Part shown: positions 1 through 8,828 of the stretch, piece after piece
Numbering within the stretch: position 1 is the first letter of the stretch
How the letters are laid out: every line of letters starts with the position of its first letter
Source of the DNA: Marinomonas aquimarina
GTDB lineage: Bacteria; Pseudomonadota; Gammaproteobacteria; Pseudomonadales; Marinomonadaceae
NCBI RefSeq assembly: GCF_900089755.1
Contig: NZ_FLOC01000006.1
Location: forward strand, 1-64,000
Length of the DNA: 64,000 bases
Direction: 5' to 3'
Notes under the pieces: generated by a model
What the model saw: only the letters and a program-made list of their open reading frames with translations
What the model was told of the DNA's origin: nothing
The model's database searches: none
Made by a program: the position numbers and the translations under genes

Positions 1-60
1 CACTAAGCAGGCTGCTTCATGCTTAAACTCTGTTGAAAATGTACGACGTTGTTTTGTCAT
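1..60 (-). CDS. IS3-family transposase OrfA, N-terminal fragment (runs off window)
   Basis: Only the first 20 codons are in the window. The N-terminus (MTKQRRTF followed by an acidic-FK segment) is the start of the OrfA DNA-binding protein of IS3-family elements, which binds the IS ends and is normally fused to OrfB by programmed frameshifting. Its promoter lies between the ATG at 60 and the IS end near 127. Length and intactness cannot be judged. Confidence 0.75.
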   Translation of the reverse strand, partial: MTKQRRTFSTEFKHEAACLV

Positions 61-127
61 TGGACACCTCTTTTGATGTGGCTATATTACCACCTTAAAT
101 GGTGTCCGGTTTTATTAGACCACTACA
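1..127 (-). mobile_element. IS3-family insertion sequence, left end (partial)
   Basis: The reverse complement of 1-60 opens with ATG and reads MTKQRRTFSTEFKHEAACLV, the typical start of an IS3-family OrfA transposase (helix-turn-helix Tnp_1 type). The rest of the element lies outside the window. Between this ATG and the adjoining gene is a short non-coding end containing an inverted pair GGACACC/GGTGTCC and an outer end beginning near TGTAGTGGTC on the minus strand, the likely terminal inverted repeat. The exact outer base is uncertain by a few positions because no target duplication partner can be seen. Confidence 0.8.
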
Positions 128-704
128 CCACGCCCACCATCAAGAGCACATCGTTATCTTGAGAGGTAATGTTTTCCGCCGCATAGCGTAAGTCGGCACC
201 CCCACCAAATTCCTTAAAGCCCACTAAATTCGGGTGTTCAGCACGTAAACTAAAGAACAAATCCGCACGCGTGGCAAAGCCATACACAGGGCTGTTATAG
301 ATAATCGCTGGCAAGCTCGGTGCTGCCTCTAGAATGGCTTTGAAATGATGACGTTGCGCGGCGATCACACTGCCACGGGATAAGACCCGTGGAATCACCA
401 TCAAACCTGCCGCACCGACTTTTTCCGTGTGGGCGGCAATGGCGACTGCGGATTTGGTATTGATAGCCCCAGTACCCACCACCACGGGAATGCCTGCGTT
501 CACGAGCCGCTCGGTGCCTTCCATACGCTCCGCATCGCTCAGTAACGGCCAATCCCCCATGGAACCGCAATAGACTACAGCAGACATGCCTGCTTCGATC
601 ATTTCATGGCCTTTCTTTACCAGTGCATCGAAGTCTGGCGTGCGATCGGCTGTGCATGGGGTCATCAGCGCCGGCATCACACCGTAGAAGACTTGCGTAT
701 TCAT
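123..704 (-). pseudogene. Dihydrodipicolinate synthase/N-acetylneuraminate lyase family gene, truncated by IS
   Basis: The 193 residues match the N-terminal two thirds of the DapA/NanA class I aldolase family, usually about 300 residues. Visible are the GSMGD loop (residues 48-51, carboxylate binding), the catalytic Tyr in IIYNSP (about residue 136) and the Schiff-base Lys in VGFKEF (about residue 164). After LLMVGV, where relatives continue VDT, the frame runs into TAG at the IS junction, so the last third of the barrel is lost. The family also includes enzymes of hydroxyproline and sugar-acid catabolism; the substrate cannot be assigned. It was probably functional before the insertion and is probably inactive now. 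Confidence 0.85.
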
Positions 705-730
705 AGGAGTTCTCCTTGGAATGCTTGTTT

Positions 731-754
731 ATGTATTTTGGATACAAAATACAT
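731..754. promoter_or_regulatory. Perfect palindromic operator, GntR type
   Basis: ATGTATTTTG and CAAAATACAT are perfect 10-base arms separated by GATA. This resembles operators of FadR/FCD-subfamily GntR regulators (TTGTATAC-AAAA type). It lies 27-50 bases upstream of the start of the truncated aldolase-family gene, where a repressor would cover the promoter. No matching GntR gene is adjacent. Confidence 0.55.
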
Positions 755-909
755 TCACTTTCGTGAAGTCGTCAACACGCTTTGCGACAATGTTTTTCTT
801 TAGCGCGTCGCTTTTAATTTAAGCTTTTGATAAATATGTAAAAAATTAAGATTTGTCAGATTTCATACTATTTCACTATAGCCTCTGACTGAGCGATAGG
901 TTAAAAAAG

Positions 910-929
910 AACCTATCAATTGATTGGTT
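910..929. promoter_or_regulatory. Likely TetR-family operator
   Basis: A 20-base palindrome with nine of ten base pairs matched (AACC...GGTT arms around a central AATT) ends 18 bases before the ATG of the TetR-family gene. The position fits autoregulation by that repressor. Confidence 0.5.
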
Positions 930-947
930 TTTACACGGATACGCACT

Positions 948-1550
948 ATGGATATGAAGTCAAAGTTAGAGTCGGCGACAAAAGTTGAAAACCCAACCAA
1001 GGTGGCGATCCTAGATGCCGCTTTAAACGCCATGTTGGCGCATGGCTACAAAGCCATGAGTTTTCGTGATTTGGCAGCAGAAGTCGGTATCAAAAGTGCC
1101 AGTGTGCACTATCACTTCCCCACCAAAGACGATCTTTGTTACGCCGTTATGCAGCGCTACAGCGAAGATTATGCGGAACGTTTGCTGTTGCCGAAGAAAA
1201 AGCGCCAAGCGGCACAGAAAGCCTTAAACAAATTTATCGATGACTTCAAAACCAAGGTGGTGGATCAAGGCCACGTGAGCCTGTGCACCGTACTCGCAGC
1301 GGAAAAAAGCTTGCTCAATTCGGCCACGTCACAAGCGATCGCAGACTTCTATGATCTGAAATCTGACTGGTTGGCGACGGTCGTGTCCTATATGAAAAAA
1401 GATTGGATGCCAAGCGAGGAAGCGCGCGCCTACGCCAGTCAAATTCTTGCCAGCCTGCACGGTGCTTCAGTGTTGGTGCGTTCGACCGGAAATAAAGAGT
1501 GCTTTGAGCAAGCGGTTGCCCCTTGGCGTAACTTAGTTGACCGTATTTAG
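948..1550 (+). CDS. TetR/AcrR-family transcriptional regulator
   Basis: A 200-residue protein with an N-terminal TetR DNA-binding domain: helix VAILDAALNAMLAHGYKAMS, then a helix-turn-helix around residues 38-58 (FRDLAAEVGIKSASVHYHF). The C-terminal ligand and dimer domain is divergent, so the effector is unknown. The longer frame from a TTG at 924 would put the start inside the operator palindrome, so I take ATG 948 (or 954, MKSK). It is divergent from the IS-truncated aldolase gene, and the palindrome at 910-929 suggests autoregulation. It could also control that aldolase gene or hemF. Confidence 0.8.
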   Translation: MDMKSKLESATKVENPTKVAILDAALNAMLAHGYKAMSFRDLAAEVGIKSASVHYHFPTKDDLCYAVMQRYSEDYAERLLLPKKKRQAAQKALNKFIDDFKTKVVDQGHVSLCTVLAAEKSLLNSATSQAIADFYDLKSDWLATVVSYMKKDWMPSEEARAYASQILASLHGASVLVRSTGNKECFEQAVAPWRNLVDRI

Positions 1551-1619
1551 CCCTTATCCTCGCTAGATCATTCAGTGTACGCGCTGAACAATGTTAGAAT
1601 GGCGCCAATTATGTCGTAA

Positions 1620-2567
<948 letters not shown>

Positions 2568-2620
2568 CATAACAATAAGTAAGCCCATCGGGCCTTAAGT
2601 ACTAGTTTTAGAGGTTTATA

Positions 2621-3421
2621 GTGGAACAGTTCGCCGTCATCGGAAATCCGATTGCACACAGTCGATCACCAGAGATTCATCACGCCTTTGGCCAACAAAC
2701 CGGTCGAGATGTGAATTATGAAAAGATCCTTGGCGATCTTGAAGGCTTTGAACAACAAGTACGTGACTTCTTTGCCGCGGGGGGCAAAGGTTTAAATGTG
2801 ACGGTACCGTTTAAACAACGTGCTTATGATATGTGCGATAAGCTTAGCAAGCGTGCTCAAGAAGCGGGTGCGGTGAACACCCTAATTATGGGCAAAAACG
2901 GTGAGCTATACGGTGATAACACAGACGGTACGGGCATGGTACGTGATATTGTTGAAGTGTTAGGTCAGCCACTTGAAGGCAAGCGAGTGTTGCTGATCGG
3001 CGCCGGTGGTGCGGTACGAGGTGTGATTGGGCCGATTTTGGCACGCCATCCTGCCTCATTAACGATCGCCAACCGAACGGTATCGAGAGCCCAAGAATTA
3101 GCCGAAGTCTTTGGCTGCGATTACGCTGGCTTTGATGAACTGGAAGGCCCGTTTGATGTCATTATCAATGGTTCTTCGGCAAGCCTTGGTGGTGATCTGC
3201 CACCGCTAAAAGACGAGCTCGTGGGCGAAAATACTTGGGTCTACGATATGGTCTACGGCAAAGAACCGACCGTATTTATGCAGTGGGCCTTTACTCATGG
3301 CGCGAAAGGCTCAGATGGCCTCGGTATGTTAGTGGGGCAAGCGGCGGAAGCCTTCTTCCTATGGCAACATGTACGCCCACAACAAGCACCCGTGATTGAG
3401 CAATTGCGCTCTGAGATGTGA
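2621..3421 (+). CDS. aroE: Shikimate dehydrogenase (NADP+)
   Basis: AroE reduces 3-dehydroshikimate to shikimate with NADPH in the chorismate pathway. The 266 residues fit the family (E. coli 272). Visible motifs are the substrate site GNPIAHSRSPEIH (about residues 7-19), the catalytic lysine in NVTVPFKQ (about 61-68), NTLI and GDNTDGTG (about 89-107), and the Rossmann glycine loop LIGAGGAVRGV (about 125-135). The start is GTG with AGAGG nine bases upstream. It lies just downstream of hemF. Confidence 0.96.
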   Translation: MEQFAVIGNPIAHSRSPEIHHAFGQQTGRDVNYEKILGDLEGFEQQVRDFFAAGGKGLNVTVPFKQRAYDMCDKLSKRAQEAGAVNTLIMGKNGELYGDNTDGTGMVRDIVEVLGQPLEGKRVLLIGAGGAVRGVIGPILARHPASLTIANRTVSRAQELAEVFGCDYAGFDELEGPFDVIINGSSASLGGDLPPLKDELVGENTWVYDMVYGKEPTVFMQWAFTHGAKGSDGLGMLVGQAAEAFFLWQHVRPQQAPVIEQLRSEM

Positions 3422-3448
3422 TTCGGTTGTTACTTTGATTCGATAAGA

Positions 3449-3823
3449 ATCGTCTTCGGTCAGGCTCAGACGGCACATCCATGTGCTGATTGAGCCTTCG
3501 CCATCATCCTGATGGCTGACCTACGTTCGATTCTTATCGATGCTCACATCAGTGCTGCTTGAGCCAAACGACTGTACTCAGATGAATTTATGATCTTTGT
3601 TAGGCTGGCCTACGTCGGATTCTTATCGATACTCACATCAGCGCTGCTTGAATCAGATGACTGTATTCAGATGAGTGGTTGATCTTTGTGAGGCGGTTTT
3701 ACGTGATCAAACATACTTCTTGGGCATGAGTTATCAGTCTAAGAGCCGCCGTCAGGATGACGGCATCGGCTAATCAGCACAGGGATGTGCTGTTGAGCCG
3801 ACTCGAAGACGATAACTTATGCC
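3449..3823. repeat. Intergenic nested repeat: inverted arms around an 89-base tandem duplication
   Basis: This gene-free stretch is highly structured. Two units of about 89 bases lie in tandem (about 3514-3602 and 3603-3691), each carrying CACATCAG-GCTGCTT and TGATCTTTGT blocks with roughly a dozen differences. They are enclosed by long imperfect inverted arms (about 3449-3516 against 3754-3815), sharing ATCGTCTTCG, GGCTCA, GCACATCC, GTGCTGATT and TCATCCTGA in reverse-complement order. A further short inverted pair (3722-3735 and 3810-3823) sits inside the right side. No convincing coding frame is present. It resembles a small non-autonomous mobile or extragenic palindromic element. Confidence 0.6.
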
Positions 3824-3852
3824 CTTTAACAATCTTGTTCTAGGGAGGTTCC

Positions 3853-5010
3853 ATGAAAGCACAATGGTTTGCATCGGTAGCGGATATTGGCTACGAGCGT
3901 TGGCAAGAAGCCATTGGTGAGACCTCCTACCCCTTTGCGCAATACGCCTTTTACCAAGCCTTAGAAGAGCATAATTGCCTTGGCGATGGTACCGGTTGGT
4001 ATCCTGAATATCTGCTGGTGATGGAAGACGATGAGACGCCTCTGGCCATCGCTCCAACCTTCTTGAAAACCCATTCCCATGGGGAATTTGTGTTTGACTG
4101 GTCTTGGGCCGATGCTTATCAGCGTTATGGCTATCAGTACTATCCCAAGCGCGTCTGGGCGGTGCCCTATTCCCCTGTTACTGGCCCGCGTCTGTTTACC
4201 CATATTGATCCAATGGGGGACTCAGAAGAATACGTGGCGATCTACGCAGCGCTCGCCCCCGTGTTGACTCAAGCCAACCAAGAGCGTCAGTTTTCCAGCT
4301 GGCATCTACTGTTCTGCCGCGAACACCTGGCCGAGCATCTAGGTCGTTCCGATGAGTATCTGCACCGAATTTCCTGCCAGTTCCATTGGTTTAACAAAGG
4401 CTATCAGTCCATGGAGGACTACTTTAGTCACTTCTCCAGCCGTAAGCGTAAAAGCGCCCGCAAAGAGCGCGACAAGATCGCTCAGCAAGGCCTGCATTTA
4501 GAACGTAAGCTTGGATCTGAGTTAACGCCAGAAGAGGTAACATTCTTCTACACTTGCTACCAGAGCACCTACGGCAAACGCGGCCAGACCGGTTATCTCA
4601 GCGAAGCCTTCTTCCAACAGCTGGTGAAAAGCATGGCCGAGCAGATTCTCTTGGTGTTGGCTTATAAAGGCGATCAGCCAGTCGGCGCATCTTGGTGTTT
4701 CTTCGACGATCACTCACTTTATGGCCGTTATTGGGGCTGTATCGAAGAATTTGACTGCCTGCACTTTGAAGCCTGCTACTACCAAGGCATCGAATTCTGT
4801 ATCGAAAAAGGGTTACAGCATTTTGATCCAGGCACCCAAGGGGAACACAAAATCGCCCGTGGTTTTGAACCTGTGTTTAGCCACAGCGTGCATTACATCG
4901 AGAACCCAGGCTTTCGCGATGCGATCGGTAACTTCTGTCAGGAAGAAGCCGAAGCAGTGCGTGGCTACCATCAAGATACCCACGAGTTATTGCCGTTTAA
5001 GCAGGCTTAA
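3853..5010 (+). CDS. FemAB-like/DUF482 acyltransferase-fold protein
   Basis: The 385-residue cytoplasmic protein matches my memory of the DUF482 (FemAB_like) family: an N-terminal WYPEYLLVMEDD region, DWSWADAYQRYG, YSPVTGPRL, CQFHWFN, a basic SSRKRKSARKERDKI segment and the C-terminal half LYGRYWGCIEEFDCLHFEACYYQGIEFCIEKGL with FDPGTQGEHKIARGF. Such proteins have a double GNAT fold and are annotated as peptidoglycan-related, but the substrate is not established. The start has GGGAGG seven bases upstream. It stands alone between two repeat elements, so context adds nothing. Confidence 0.75.
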   Translation: MKAQWFASVADIGYERWQEAIGETSYPFAQYAFYQALEEHNCLGDGTGWYPEYLLVMEDDETPLAIAPTFLKTHSHGEFVFDWSWADAYQRYGYQYYPKRVWAVPYSPVTGPRLFTHIDPMGDSEEYVAIYAALAPVLTQANQERQFSSWHLLFCREHLAEHLGRSDEYLHRISCQFHWFNKGYQSMEDYFSHFSSRKRKSARKERDKIAQQGLHLERKLGSELTPEEVTFFYTCYQSTYGKRGQTGYLSEAFFQQLVKSMAEQILLVLAYKGDQPVGASWCFFDDHSLYGRYWGCIEEFDCLHFEACYYQGIEFCIEKGLQHFDPGTQGEHKIARGFEPVFSHSVHYIENPGFRDAIGNFCQEEAEAVRGYHQDTHELLPFKQA

Positions 5011-5121
5011 AACCCCCTCCCAGCCTCCCCCTTGGTAAGGGGGAGGAGCTTTAGTTCTCTAGCTCTGCGGCATCTCGCGTTCCTTCCCCTTGTTTCTTTA
5101 AGGGGAAGGTTAGGATGGGGT
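5011..5121. repeat. Cruciform-like intergenic palindrome with terminator hairpins
   Basis: Two strong hairpins (CCTCCCCCTT/AAGGGGGAGG at 5024-5046 and CCTTCCCCTT/AAGGGGAAGG at 5082-5109) are enclosed by outer arms AACCCC-TCC (5011-5025) and GGA-GGGGTT (5107-5121) that also pair. It separates convergent genes (the DUF482 gene and hmp) and probably terminates both. The three-stem layout resembles short mobile palindromes seen in many gammaproteobacteria. Confidence 0.6.
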
Positions 5122-5126
5122 TAAGC

Positions 5127-6320
5127 TTAAAAACTCTGATGTGGGCCAAACACTTCGTAATGAATACGATCTTCCGCTACACCAAGGCCTAGTAGCTGCT
5201 CTTTGATAAACATCATAAAGCCCACAGGACCACATAAGTAGAAATCACCCTCTGCTAGCGGCAGGATTTCAGAGACTTGCCCTAGCTGCATTTGGCCAGC
5301 CAAGACACGCTCAGCATTCTCTGGTGCGCCGTTTTCCAACCAAGTGTAGTGAGTTAGGTTCAATGTCTCAGTTAGACCCGCTACATGCTCGGCAAACGAG
5401 TGTTGCTGGGCATTACGGCACGCGTGTAGGTAGAAGATCGGGTTACGACTAGCTTTCTGCGCTAGGGTATCCAGCATGGCGTTCATTGGCGTTAAGCCCA
5501 CACCCGCTGAGATCAAGACCACTGGGCGCTCGCGTTCCTGGTAGTGGAAATCACCTGCTGGTGGCATCAACTCTACTTCATCACCCTCTTCGATGCTGTT
5601 GTGTAGGTAGTTAGACACAACACCATTTTTCACGTCGCTTAGTTCACGTTTAACACTGATACGGTAGCTGTCGCCGTTCGCCGCAGTCGAGATACTGTAT
5701 TGACGGATTTCATCGAATTCATGATTGCTTGGATGCACTTTAATACCTAGGTACTGACCTGGTAGATGGTCCACGACTTTGCCGCCGTCTGCTGGGACAA
5801 AGGTAAAGCTAGTGACCAATTCAGACTCGGCTTGTTTTTTCGCAACGCGGAATTTACGGAACCCTTCCCAGCCGCCGTTCTTCTCAGCGTTGGCTTTGTA
5901 CAAGTCGCCTTCGATCTTGATAAAGATGTCTGCCAGTTGCTGGTACGCAGCGCCCCATGCTTCTTCAATGGCTGGGGTGAAGGCTTCGCCGAGTAGTTCA
6001 CGCAGGGTTTCGATTAAGTGATGGCCGACGATTGCATACTGATCCGCTTGGATATTAAAGCTGGTGTGTTTGTGAGCGATGCGCATCACGGCGCCAGTCA
6101 ACACTTCAAGATTATCAATGTGCGTCGCGTACGCGGCGATTGCGTTAAACAGCGCGGCTGGCTGACGACCTGTAGCTTGGTGGGACATGTTAAACACGTC
6201 TTTAAGCTCAGGGTTATGAGTAAACATACGATTGTAAAAGTGTTCCGTAATGGCTGTGCCAGCAGACGCTAGAACAGGGATAGTCGCTTTTACAGTGTCG
6301 ATATGAGTTTGCGATAGCAT
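5127..6320 (-). CDS. hmp: Flavohaemoprotein, nitric oxide dioxygenase
   Basis: Hmp converts NO and O2 to nitrate using NAD(P)H, FAD and haem b in the cytoplasm. The 397 residues (E. coli 396) show an N-terminal globin domain with distal Tyr29 (EHFYN), Gln53 and proximal His85 (AHKHTSF), followed by Tyr95. Then come the ferredoxin-reductase-like FAD domain (RQYSIS) and the NAD domain (ISAGVGLTPMNAM, CGPVGFM, ending YEVFGPHQSF). It is divergent from norR; the intergenic region holds a sigma-54-like promoter reading into hmp and three candidate NorR sites, so NO-dependent activation by NorR is likely. Confidence 0.97.
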   Translation of the reverse strand: MLSQTHIDTVKATIPVLASAGTAITEHFYNRMFTHNPELKDVFNMSHQATGRQPAALFNAIAAYATHIDNLEVLTGAVMRIAHKHTSFNIQADQYAIVGHHLIETLRELLGEAFTPAIEEAWGAAYQQLADIFIKIEGDLYKANAEKNGGWEGFRKFRVAKKQAESELVTSFTFVPADGGKVVDHLPGQYLGIKVHPSNHEFDEIRQYSISTAANGDSYRISVKRELSDVKNGVVSNYLHNSIEEGDEVELMPPAGDFHYQERERPVVLISAGVGLTPMNAMLDTLAQKASRNPIFYLHACRNAQQHSFAEHVAGLTETLNLTHYTWLENGAPENAERVLAGQMQLGQVSEILPLAEGDFYLCGPVGFMMFIKEQLLGLGVAEDRIHYEVFGPHQSF

Positions 6321-6386
6321 AGAGTGTCTCCGCGATAATTTTAGGTGTTTAAGTCGCTCGATAACCTGAGCCAGTTACCCTAGCTA

Positions 6387-6404
6387 TTGCGAATTTAATG
6401 CCAA
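6387..6404 (-). promoter_or_regulatory. Sigma-54 promoter for hmp
   Basis: On the minus strand the sequence TTGGCATTAAATTCGCAA has GG and GC ten bases apart, matching the -24/-12 consensus (TTGGCA...T-GCA, with one base off at the -12 element). The predicted transcript start is about 58 bases upstream of the hmp ATG. Confidence 0.65.
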
Positions 6405-6458
6405 TTTATAAAACCCTTTAAAATCAGTAATTTAATAAATTCAATAAAACTGATTTAT

Positions 6459-6513
6459 GTCAATTTGACTTGTTTTATAAGGTGTCATTATGAATTCTAT
6501 GAGTCAAAATGAC
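6459..6513. promoter_or_regulatory. Three candidate NorR enhancer sites
   Basis: NorR recognises GT-N7-AC. GTCAATTTGAC (6459-6469) and GTCAAAATGAC (6503-6513) fit exactly, and GTCATTATGAA (6484-6494) fits except for the last base. They lie about 60-110 bases upstream of the sigma-54 promoter of hmp, the usual enhancer distance, and also precede norR. E. coli norVW likewise has three sites. Confidence 0.65.
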
Positions 6514-6541
6514 CTAACCCTTGAATCGCTGAGTTGCTGCC

Positions 6542-8113
6542 ATGATTTCGACCGACACCCTACTGCGTTTTGCCTTGGATCTGGCCAGCGCCGTGACCCT
6601 TGAAGATCGTTTTGAGCGCCTAATTCGCGCCATCCGTGCAACCGTTGATTGCGATGCGGTGGTGTTATTAGAGCGCAAGGGAGAAACGCTGCTGCCCCTT
6701 GCCCAGCAGGGCTTAATGGATGATGTCATGGGACGTCGCTTCGCGATCACTGAACACCCACGCTTCACGGAAATCTGTGCCTCCTATCAGCCGGTACGCT
6801 TTTCAACCGGTTGTACCCTACCAGATCCTTACGATGGCATGGTGGCGGGGCATGACGATGGTTTGCCGGTGCATGCCTGTATGGGCATTCCTTTGTATGT
6901 GCAGGGTGAGATGCTGGGAGTCGTTACCCTAGACAGCATGACGCCTGGGGTATTCGACACGCTGGATTCCCGTGCTTTGGACATTGTTGGCACTATGGCC
7001 GCCATGAGTTTGAATACCGCGATGTTACTGGCACGCTTGGAGCAAAAGTCGAAACACGCGCAAGAGTTGCTGGTGGAGCTCAGCGAAGAAGCGCTTAACA
7101 AAGAAGCCACGGAAATGGTGGGTCAAAGTCAGGCCATGCAAACCCTAAAGCAGCATTTAGAACTGGTGGCACCAGCGGATTTGGCTGTGTTAATTGAAGG
7201 CGAAACGGGCGTCGGTAAGGAGTTAGTGGCGCGTACGCTACATCGTTCTTCCAAGCGTGCAGACGCGCCTATGGTGTATGTGAACTGTGCTGCGATTCCT
7301 GAAAACCTGATCGAAAGTGAGCTGTTTGGCCATGTTAAGGGTGCTTTTACGGGCGCGGACCGTGATCGCGTGGGGAAATTCACCCTCGCCCACGGTGGCA
7401 CCTTATTTCTCGATGAAATTGGCGAGCTGCCCTTAGAAGCCCAAGGCACTTTGTTGCGGGCGATTCAGAACCAAGAAATCCAAGCGGTGGGCAAGGATCA
7501 AATTGAATACGTGGACGTACGTATCATCGCCGCGACTAACCGCGATTTAAAACAAGAAGTCGCCGAGAAGCGCTTTCGCGCCGATCTGTACCATCGTTTA
7601 AGTGTGTTCCCGATTGCCGTACCGCCCCTACGTGAGCGCAATGGTGATGTGCTGTTATTGGCAGGATTCTTTGCCGAACAGCTACGACGTAAGTTTGGTT
7701 TGCAGCAATTAACCCTGTCACCGCAAGCCAGTGACTGGCTTAAAGCCTATCGTTGGCCGGGCAATGTGCGTGAGTTAGAGCATGTCTTATCGCGTGCTGC
7801 ACTGTTGGCAAAAAGTGAAACAAATCAAGGGATTACTCGAATCGACCCCATCCATCTCAGCGGTTTGGTAGACGCTTTCCAGCAGCCTGAAGGCGTTGAA
7901 ATAGAGTCTTCGACAGTGGCTTTGTTAGATACAGTTGAGATACAAGATTTAAAACAAGCAACAGAAGTATTTCAGCGTCGCTGTATTGAACAGGCGTTGG
8001 ATCAAGCGCAGTTGAATTGGGCCCAAGCGGCACGATCATTGGGGATGGATCGTGCGAACTTGGTACGCTTAGCGAAACGCTTAGGTATTGAAGTCACTAA
8101 GCAGCGCAGCTAG
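6542..8113 (+). CDS. norR: Nitric-oxide-responsive sigma-54 activator NorR
   Basis: The 523 residues have the three-domain NorR layout: an N-terminal GAF domain (about 1-170) that holds the NO-sensing non-haem iron in E. coli NorR; an AAA+ domain with Walker A GETGVGKE (about 220), the GAFTGA loop that contacts sigma-54 (about 265), Walker B LFLDEIGE (about 286) and [13 protein letters not shown]; and a C-terminal Fis-type helix-turn-helix ([25 protein letters not shown]). ATG 6542 is the start preferred by alignment; the ribosome site is weak. It is divergent from hmp with NorR-type sites between them, so hmp is its evident target. Confidence 0.95.
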   Translation: MISTDTLLRFALDLASAVTLEDRFERLIRAIRATVDCDAVVLLERKGETLLPLAQQGLMDDVMGRRFAITEHPRFTEICASYQPVRFSTGCTLPDPYDGMVAGHDDGLPVHACMGIPLYVQGEMLGVVTLDSMTPGVFDTLDSRALDIVGTMAAMSLNTAMLLARLEQKSKHAQELLVELSEEALNKEATEMVGQSQAMQTLKQHLELVAPADLAVLIEGETGVGKELVARTLHRSSKRADAPMVYVNCAAIPENLIESELFGHVKGAFTGADRDRVGKFTLAHGGTLFLDEIGELPLEAQGTLLRAIQNQEIQAVGKDQIEYVDVRIIAATNRDLKQEVAEKRFRADLYHRLSVFPIAVPPLRERNGDVLLLAGFFAEQLRRKFGLQQLTLSPQASDWLKAYRWPGNVRELEHVLSRAALLAKSETNQGITRIDPIHLSGLVDAFQQPEGVEIESSTVALLDTVEIQDLKQATEVFQRRCIEQALDQAQLNWAQAARSLGMDRANLVRLAKRLGIEVTKQRS

Positions 8114-8136
8114 GCAAGGTCGTACTGCAGGGCTGG

Positions 8137-8574
8137 CTACGACTCTTGGCTGTGCGTGGCTTGGCTCACTTGCTGAATGCGCCCTGCTGGCACACTGAAC
8201 GCCGCGACTAGGTACTCGCGTAGGTCTTCTGGGTAACCTAGGTCACTGATGGCATCGGACATGCAGTTAAGCCACATTAAGCGCTCGTGATCGTTCACTT
8301 TAAGGTGGGCATGGGCACGAGGCAAAGCGATCTGACCGTATTTCTTGGCGTACATACGCTCACCCCCCAGCCAACCGTGTAAAAACAGGATCAGTTTATC
8401 GATCGAGGTATCAATCGGCTGCGGATGCATGTCATACAGAGGTCGATAAGCTGGCACTTCGGCCATAATACGGTAGAAGTTATGGACCAGCTTGGTCAGT
8501 CCTTCCATTCCTCCTACGGCTTGCAATGTGGCATCGCCATCACCGTATGCTCGGGTTGAAGTCGTCTCAGTCAT
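8137..8574 (-). CDS. Truncated haemoglobin, group II-like
   Basis: The 145-residue protein has a globin fold: YGDGDATLQAVGGMEGLTKLVHNFYRIM, YDMHPQP, LILFLHGWLGG, then the AHAHLKVNDHERLMWLNCMSDAI helix with the proximal His region, and AAFSVPAGRI. Group II truncated haemoglobins handle O2 and NO. ATG 8574 (MTETTS) is chosen; the longer frame to 8664 would extend through the upstream gene. It overlaps the end of the small membrane protein gene by eight bases, so the two are almost certainly translated from one mRNA. It is convergent with norR, in a neighbourhood devoted to NO. Confidence 0.88.
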   Translation of the reverse strand: MTETTSTRAYGDGDATLQAVGGMEGLTKLVHNFYRIMAEVPAYRPLYDMHPQPIDTSIDKLILFLHGWLGGERMYAKKYGQIALPRAHAHLKVNDHERLMWLNCMSDAISDLGYPEDLREYLVAAFSVPAGRIQQVSQATHSQES

Positions 8575-8767
8575 CTTTCTTTTCCGCTGCAGCGGCTTTT
8601 TCGGCCTTGGCTCTGTCCATCTTGATCGAGTTATGGATACCACCCACGGCGGCCAAACCGCCAATGATAAAACTCATGTACAGTGGAATTTCAAACAACA
8701 TGGTAATACTGATGAAGACACAGCCTACGGCTAGGCCTTCTAAAACTGGCTTTAATGTTTTTTTCAT
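8567..8767 (-). CDS. Small two-helix membrane protein
   Basis: A 66-residue protein with two hydrophobic stretches (about residues 9-27 and 30-45) and a charged alanine/lysine C-terminal tail (KMDRAKAEKAAAAEKKDD). I do not recognise the family. Its stop overlaps the start of the truncated haemoglobin gene, so it is the first gene of a two-gene operon and could anchor or serve that globin; this is inference from position only. Confidence 0.6.
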   Translation of the reverse strand: MKKTLKPVLEGLAVGCVFISITMLFEIPLYMSFIIGGLAAVGGIHNSIKMDRAKAEKAAAAEKKDD

Positions 8768-8828
8768 AACGATTCCCCGAAATTTTCGCCGCTGATTTTA
8801 GCAAAATACCACCCAGTTTAAAGCAAAT

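Noticed and set aside
3514..3691. Possible CRISPR array from the tandem units
   Set aside because: Only two units, about 89 bases each, with differences spread across the whole unit; there is no constant repeat with variable spacers and no cas gene.
6490..6541. Upstream ATGs at 6490 and 6499 as norR start
   Set aside because: Neither is in frame with norR; the family N-terminus begins at 6542.
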